In this document: piece by piece, positions 58,860-64,000 of the stretch
How the letters are laid out: each line of letters opens with the position of its first letter
Position numbering within the stretch: position 1 is the stretch's first letter
NCBI RefSeq assembly: GCF_040939455.1
Contig: NC_134109.1
Span: forward strand, 51,240,001 to 51,304,000
Direction of reading: 5' to 3'
DNA length: 64,000 nucleotides
Source: Microcebus murinus
Taxonomy: Eukaryota; Chordata; Mammalia; Primates; Cheirogaleidae
Made by a program: the position numbers and the translations under genes
The notes under the pieces: model-generated
Databases searched by the model: none
What the model was told of the DNA's origin: nothing
What the model saw: the letters and a program-made list of their open reading frames with translations, nothing else

Positions 58860-59698
58860 TTTATCCTCATTCATTTCCACTCCCCTTTGGCTTTGCTTCC
58901 TTCCCTCATTTGCCTAAACTCCATAATGCAATTTTTTAATTAATTTTTTCCTAGTACTCTCAATATTGATACTGGTTCCCTTATCTTTCTCCCACAGCCA
59001 TTCTGCACACTCTAGATCTCATATAAACTTAATCAGCATTCTCCAATCTTACACCTGAGCTGCTGAAAGCTTCCTGAGAAAGTCAAACAAATATGCAGAC
59101 TAACGGCACTGTACTCTGATCTCTGATCTCTACTGGGCCATGGCCCTTATCCTAGTCAGATCCTCTCTAGTTCCAGAAATATATATTTTAATACTTCCTC
59201 TTATTTTCCCAACTTTACTACTTCACCAATGGCTGTTATCACACACATGTTAAATCCTAAAATCTCTTTCTTTGCAAACTTCATTTTCCATGACCTCTTG
59301 GAGCATTTAAAACTCAGTACCTCTCCCATCAACTTTTAACTCTCTTTTAATTTTACTGTAATGATATCATTGTCTCTTGGTTCTCTGACTGTATACTTAA
59401 CCATTCCAACTTAATATCTCTTTGAGTTCTTATTCCTCTAGATATTCCTAAAAGATTGGTATACTTCACAGTTTTATGCTTGGTCTTCTTCTTTTCTTTT
59501 ATTAATACATGCCACCAGATAGATTTCAGATAACTTCAAATAGGTCCTTCTATATGCTCATAACTATAAATCTAGACCTCTAACCAAAGCATTGTCCTAA
59601 AATCTAGGCCAACAGCCTGTAGATATCTCTGCCTGACTCAGCATACATAAAACTAAACTTACTATTCTTATTATTTCTCCCCAATCTAATTTCAACTC
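58860..59698 (+). mobile_element. L2 LINE fragment, more 5' part
   Basis: The pyrimidine-rich stretch with TCTGCCTGACTCAGCATACA and TAAAACTAAACTTACTATTC follows a part of L2 coding for ORF2, as remembered from the consensus. No open frame. The L1 at 59700 truncates it. Confidence 0.5.
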
Positions 59699-59940
59699 TA
59701 GTTGAAATAGCTTTGGCTATTCAGGGTTTTTTCTAGTTCCATGTGAGGTGTAGAATTATTTTTTCTAGATCTTCAAATAATGACTTTGGAATTTTAATGG
59801 GGATTGCATTGAATCTCTAAATCACTTTAGGTAGTATAGACATTTTAACAATGTTGATTCTGCTGATCATGAGCATGATATGTTTTTCTATTTGTTAACA
59901 TCCTCTGAGATTTCCTTCCTCAGTGTTTCATAGTTCTCAA

Positions 59941-61120
59941 GAACACAGACAGAGACCAATGGATCAAAACAGAGAATCTAGGTATAAAACCACCCTCATA
60001 TAGCCATCTGATCTTTCACAAAGCAGACAAAAACATACACTGGGGAAAAGAATCCCTATTCAGTAAATGGTGCTGGGAAAATTGGACAGCCACATATACA
60101 AGATTGAAACAGGATCCACACCTACCTCTTACCACTCACAAAAATTAATTCACAATGGATAACAGACTTAAACTTAAGGCATAAAACTATAAGAATTGTA
60201 GGGAAAGAGGTTGGAAAATTCTTATAGATATTGGCTGAGGCAAAAAATTTATGAAGAAGACCCCAAAGGCAATCATAGCAACAACAAAAATAAATAGATG
60301 GGACCTGATTAAAGTAAAAAGCTTCTGCATAGCCAAGGAAGCAGTCAACAGAGCAAATAACCTACAGAATGGGAGAAAATATTTGCATGCTACACATCTG
60401 ATAAAGGGCTGATAACCAGAATCTACAAAGAACTCAAGCAAATCAACAAGGAAACATCAAACAACCCTATTAAAAAGTGGACAAATGACATGAACAGAAG
60501 CTTTTCAAAAGAAAATAGACTAGTGACCTATAAACTATGAAAAAATGCTTAGTGTCTCTAATAATCAGGAAAATGCAAATCAAAACCACAATGAGATACC
60601 ACCTAACTCCAAGGAGAATGGCTTTTAGCAACAAGTCGCAAAACCACAGATGCCAATGTGGATACAGAGAGAAAGGAACACTTATACACTATTGGTGGAA
60701 CTGCAAACTAGTACAACCTCTATGGAAAGCAATATGGAGAAACCCCAAAGAACGAAAAGTAGACCTACCATTTGATCCAGTAATCCCACTACTGAGTATT
60801 TACCCAAAGAAAAAAAAGACATTTTATAAAAAAGACACTTGCACTCAAATGTTTATAGCAACACAATTTACATTTACAAAGATGTGGAAACAACCCAATT
60901 GCCAATTAATAATGAGTTAACTATTCTGAAATTAAAAAAAAAGAAGCTTGAAAAAAAATAATGAGTTGACTAATAAAATATGGTATATGTATATCATGGA
61001 ATATTACTCAGCCATAAAAAATGATGAACTGATACCTTTTGTAACAACCTGGTTGGAGCTGGAGACCATCCTTTTAAGTGAAGTATCATAAGAATAGAAA
61101 AACAACACCACATGTACCCG
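59941..61120 (+). pseudogene. L1 ORF2 3' portion in the inverted L1
   Basis: The C-terminal third of ORF2 is readable, with a 127-codon open piece at 60537-60920 containing [17 protein letters not shown], a degraded cysteine cluster ([18 protein letters not shown]), [16 protein letters not shown] and [14 protein letters not shown]. Cys/His residues are partly replaced (Y for H-C). The micro-insertion at 60924 breaks the frame, and the remaining ORF2 end is downstream. Confidence 0.85.
60924..60956 (+). mobile_element. 33-bp L1 3'-tail micro-insertion
   Basis: TTCTGAAATTAAAAAAAAA then GAAGCTTGAAAAAA sits inside ORF2. It is flanked by AATAATGAGTTAACTA (60908-60923) and AATAATGAGTTGACTA (60957-60972), 15 of 16 identical. 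The core matches the ending of the host L1 itself (61330-61345, TATTCTGAAATTAAAAA). Only about 11 bp of 3'UTR plus the tail were inserted. Confidence 0.85.
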
Positions 61121-61349
61121 CTACTAACTTGGAACTAATTGATCAATACTCATGCACAGCTAGGGTAGTAAAATTCAACAGAAATGAAGCAGGTGGAAGG
61201 GGGAAGGGGAATGGGTAAATTCACACCTAACAGGTACAATGCACACTATCTGAGTGATGGACACACTTATAACTTACTCAAACTGTACAAAAGCAATTCA
61301 TGTAATGAAAACATTTTTATCCCTGTAATATTCTGAAATTAAAAAAAAA

Positions 61350-61910
61350 AACTTACATAGACTATTATCTCCTCTAGGACTCTGCCTGACTTCCCCCACC
61401 CTTTGTGGATGAGGTATTACTCTTCTTTTGCACTCTTCTCAAAGTACGTTACACTATTTCTTCCACAGTACATATCATACAGAGCATGAGTCTGTTTGTT
61501 TGCCCAACTCTTTCATTAGAGTTCAATAAAAATAGGAGCTATGCATTTTACCCCCAGAACCTAGCAGTCTGCATAGCAGTTACTTTGTGCTTAATTAATG
61601 ATCACTGAAAGGAGAAATACTGCCTAATAAGAGTACCATAAATGTAGTGAACATGCAAATATTTCTTGATGATTAAATGGGGTCAAATGGGTGGTCCATT
61701 GTGCCCTATAATGTTATTTGGGATAGATTAAATCAATACCAGATTGAATTAAATGGTGTTAACTAGAACAGAAAGAAATTAAGTGGCCATGATGGTTCAA
61801 TTTGGTCTATATAGAGGCATTGCATATAGCACATGGTATATGTGTATAGAACCCCTGATGAATAAGCTCTTGTCTGGATGTATTTGCAGCTGTACCTTTC
61901 AGCTAAATTC
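61350..61910. other. Unassigned DNA
   Basis: Between the inverted L1 and the Alu, no repeat or gene is recognised. A fragment at 61420-61620 vaguely resembles an L2 tail (CTCTTTCATTAGAGTTCAAT). Confidence 0.4.
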
Positions 61911-61925
61911 AAAAAGTAAGCAGAG

Positions 61926-62274
<349 letters not shown>

Positions 62275-62280
62275 GCAGAG

Positions 62281-63235
62281 AAGTGTAGCTCAACATGAAG
62301 TAGAATACAGCTTGACAGTAAACTCTTTGAGTGCCCAAAACTATTTCTTACTAGGCTTTCTTTTTTTATTATATTAAATGTTTATTGCTTTATTCTCCAT
62401 TCTACTTAACACAGGAAAATTAAGACTATGACCCTTATCTTAATTTCCACATATCACTACAATAAAGCCTACAGAAGATAGGATATTTTTCTTAGTGTAA
62501 TTTAAAGTTTGATTTCTATTTGATGAAGAAAAATTCTTCCCTGAAAACAGCATGGAATCCTGAGATAATGGTTTAAAATATTTATTTATAATTGGAAAGG
62601 CAGACAGACTCTTAATCATGGCATGGCTTAATTATAGCAACATAAGCATAATTAGCACTGTTGTAATAAATTACTAATTTATAAGATAAATTATCTTGCT
62701 TCAGTTTTCAAAATAGAAAGCATTCTATACACTATTATATGAATTCTTGGTTTAAATGATTATCCTTCTGGATCCTGTCTGCTGATAACTAAACATCAAA
62801 TTTTTTATTTCCTTCTCTACACATTAATTTTAATATCGCAAAGTTGAAAGTAGAAAAGATAAGAAAACTAACCTATAAGCCATTTTAATTTATATTATTC
62901 ATTAGGCATCAATTTTCATTGTCTTTTTACCAGTTTTCAAATTTATTTCAAATAGTTTTCAATATTTGTTATCCATTTTATTGATACATGAGTAGAAATC
63001 AGCAAGGGTTTATGCCTAAGCTATGGCGATGTGTAGTGACAAAGGCAGAGAAACAAGTTAATGGTTGAAAAAGTACTTCATAAGTAATCCAAATTCTTCA
63101 GAAATATCATTTTTGTATTGCTGAAACAATGCCTTATTTTATTTTTAGCATAATGTTTAAAATTAATTTTAAAGAAGCATAATTTTTCTTTAGCCATCAT
63201 TCTTTAGAAAATAAGACCATAAGAGCAAAATATTA
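62281..63235. other. Unassigned AT-rich DNA
   Basis: No repeat, exon or RNA gene recognised. Confidence 0.45.
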
Positions 63236-63378
63236 TTATTTTTTTGAGATGGAGTCTTCCTATGCTGCCCAGGCTGGCTGGAGTGCAATGGATATTCACA
63301 GGCATCATCATAACTCACTGTAGCCTCTAAACCCTGGCCTCAAGCAATCCTCCAGCCTCAGCTTCCCAAAAGCTACAG
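63236..63378 (-). mobile_element. FLAM-like Alu left monomer, antisense
   Basis: A single arm reads in reverse TTTTTTTGAGATGGAGTCTT, GCCCAGGCTGGCTGGAGTGC, ATGGATATTCACAGGCATCA, CTCACTGTAGCCTCTAAACC, and CCTCAGCTTCCCAAAAGCTA. The GATATTCACAGGC block is a 7SL-derived feature kept in FLAM (fossil left Alu monomer) and lost in dimeric Alus. No right arm is present. It is an ancient copy. Confidence 0.8.
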
Positions 63379-64000
63379 AAAATATCACTATTTCTAATAT
63401 CACCTATTTCCAATAGTTTTTTCCTTGATACATTGCCTCTTACTATAAAGTATATTCTAGTAGTAAGCTCCAGACCAGACATATATTGCTGGAGAAAGAC
63501 AGCTATTTTAAATCCCTTTTTCAGTTTGAATTTTTATCACAAATCCTAGGCATTCTTTTTACTTTAAAAAAACAGTTTGGGAAAGAAGAATTTGCTACTG
63601 TTATATTAGAGGCCAGAAAGTGTCTACAAAAACAAGGAATTAAAATAAATTTCAAAGTTATCTAAACTCCAGCATATTCAAGGAAAAGTGGGTTTAAGGA
63701 GCTTGAATTCTCTTGAAAGTTGACTCAATTCTCCAATTCACTTTTGAATTATATTGGAAGTTTGTACATTTAAGCCTTAAGAAATTGAATGTGTAAATCA
63801 AGGGTTAGGTCATTTTCTGAAAACAGACATGTAATCACCTTATTTTGGTGGAATCTTCACTCGTAGCCTGCCTCACTCAGAACTTCTCATCAGCCTCTGA
63901 TCAGCACTGCCAATTGGCCTGATGTACGGTCTTATCACAGGTGTCTCTCAGATCAACATAAATGAGACATTTGCCTCTGCCAGACTTCAAGAATCCAAAC
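63379..64000. other. Unassigned AT-rich DNA to the window end
   Basis: No repeat or gene is recognised with confidence. Confidence 0.4.

Larger units (their letters stand above)
59700..61343 (+). mobile_element. 5'-inverted L1 (twin-priming structure)
   Basis: From 59700 to about 59940 the sequence is ORF2 in reverse (ATAGCTTTGGCTATTCAGGG, TTTAATGGGGATTGCATTGA, TCCTTCCTCAGTGTTTCATA). From about 59941 it switches to the plus strand (ACAGACAGAGACCAATGGAT) and runs to the 3'UTR and tail at 61343 (TAATATTCTGAAATTAAAAA). The reverse part lies just upstream of the forward part in a normal L1, as twin priming predicts. A target duplication was not found. A 33-bp insertion interrupts it at 60924-60956. 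Confidence 0.88.

Noticed and set aside
59655..59662. AAACTTAC near the left edge of the inverted L1, matching AAACTTAC after its tail.
   Set aside because: The left match lies about 40 bp inside sequence that fits L2, not at the L1 boundary, so it is probably chance.

Overview
This is a stretch of strepsirrhine primate (probably lemur) nuclear DNA that is dominated by retrotransposons and contains no host protein-coding gene I can support. The diagnosis rests on the dimeric Alu elements, which carry the strepsirrhine form of the linker (an ATTGGCCAACT-type stretch next to a short AT-rich run), and on L1 elements whose 3' ends read CCCCCATAATATGCCGAAATAAA or ATAATATGATGAAATAAA rather than the anthropoid L1PA ending. 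Deep mammalian repeats (MIR, L2, MER5A-like, FLAM-like, L1M) confirm a placental mammal. The DNA is AT-rich throughout, with GC-rich islands only in the L1 5'UTRs and the Alus.

Layout. 1-7.3 kb: old L1 3' ends, an L1M 3' end, MIR, L2, a solo LTR with a 4-bp target duplication (2512-3104, minus), an Alu (3332-3676, minus), a second probable LTR, and a small inverted L1. 7.3-11.8 kb: lineage-specific L1 copy 1, 5' truncated, sitting next to the 5'UTR and ORF1 of an older L1 (11.95-13.47 kb). 14.5-22.2 kb: an old L1 split by near-full-length L1 copy 2 (15615-21961). 22.6-23.4 kb: a 5'-truncated L1 of another subfamily. 23.4-28.6 kb: ancient repeats, one Alu and unassigned DNA. 28.6-33.1 kb: an older decayed L1 carrying an Alu and a 42-bp L1-tail micro-insertion. 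34.8-42.3 kb: an old L1 split by full-length L1 copy 3 (35339-41916). 42.3-59.7 kb: mostly unassigned low-copy DNA with a MaLR-type LTR, L2, a minus-strand L1 3' end, MER5A and an Alu. 59.7-61.35 kb: a 5'-inverted L1 containing a 33-bp L1-tail micro-insertion. 61.9-64 kb: a well-preserved Alu, low-copy DNA and a FLAM-like monomer.

The only protein-coding content is L1 ORF1 (RNA-binding chaperone) and ORF2 (endonuclease plus reverse transcriptase), all disrupted. The three lineage-specific L1 copies share an in-frame ORF2 stop, and copies 1 and 3 share three more, although their insertion sites and target duplications differ. This suggests that already-defective source elements were copied in trans, or that gene conversion has acted. 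That, and two L1 3'-tail insertions of only 42 and 33 bp flanked by their own target duplications, are the most interesting observations. I found no CRISPR, operon, bacterial-type system or novel protein system.
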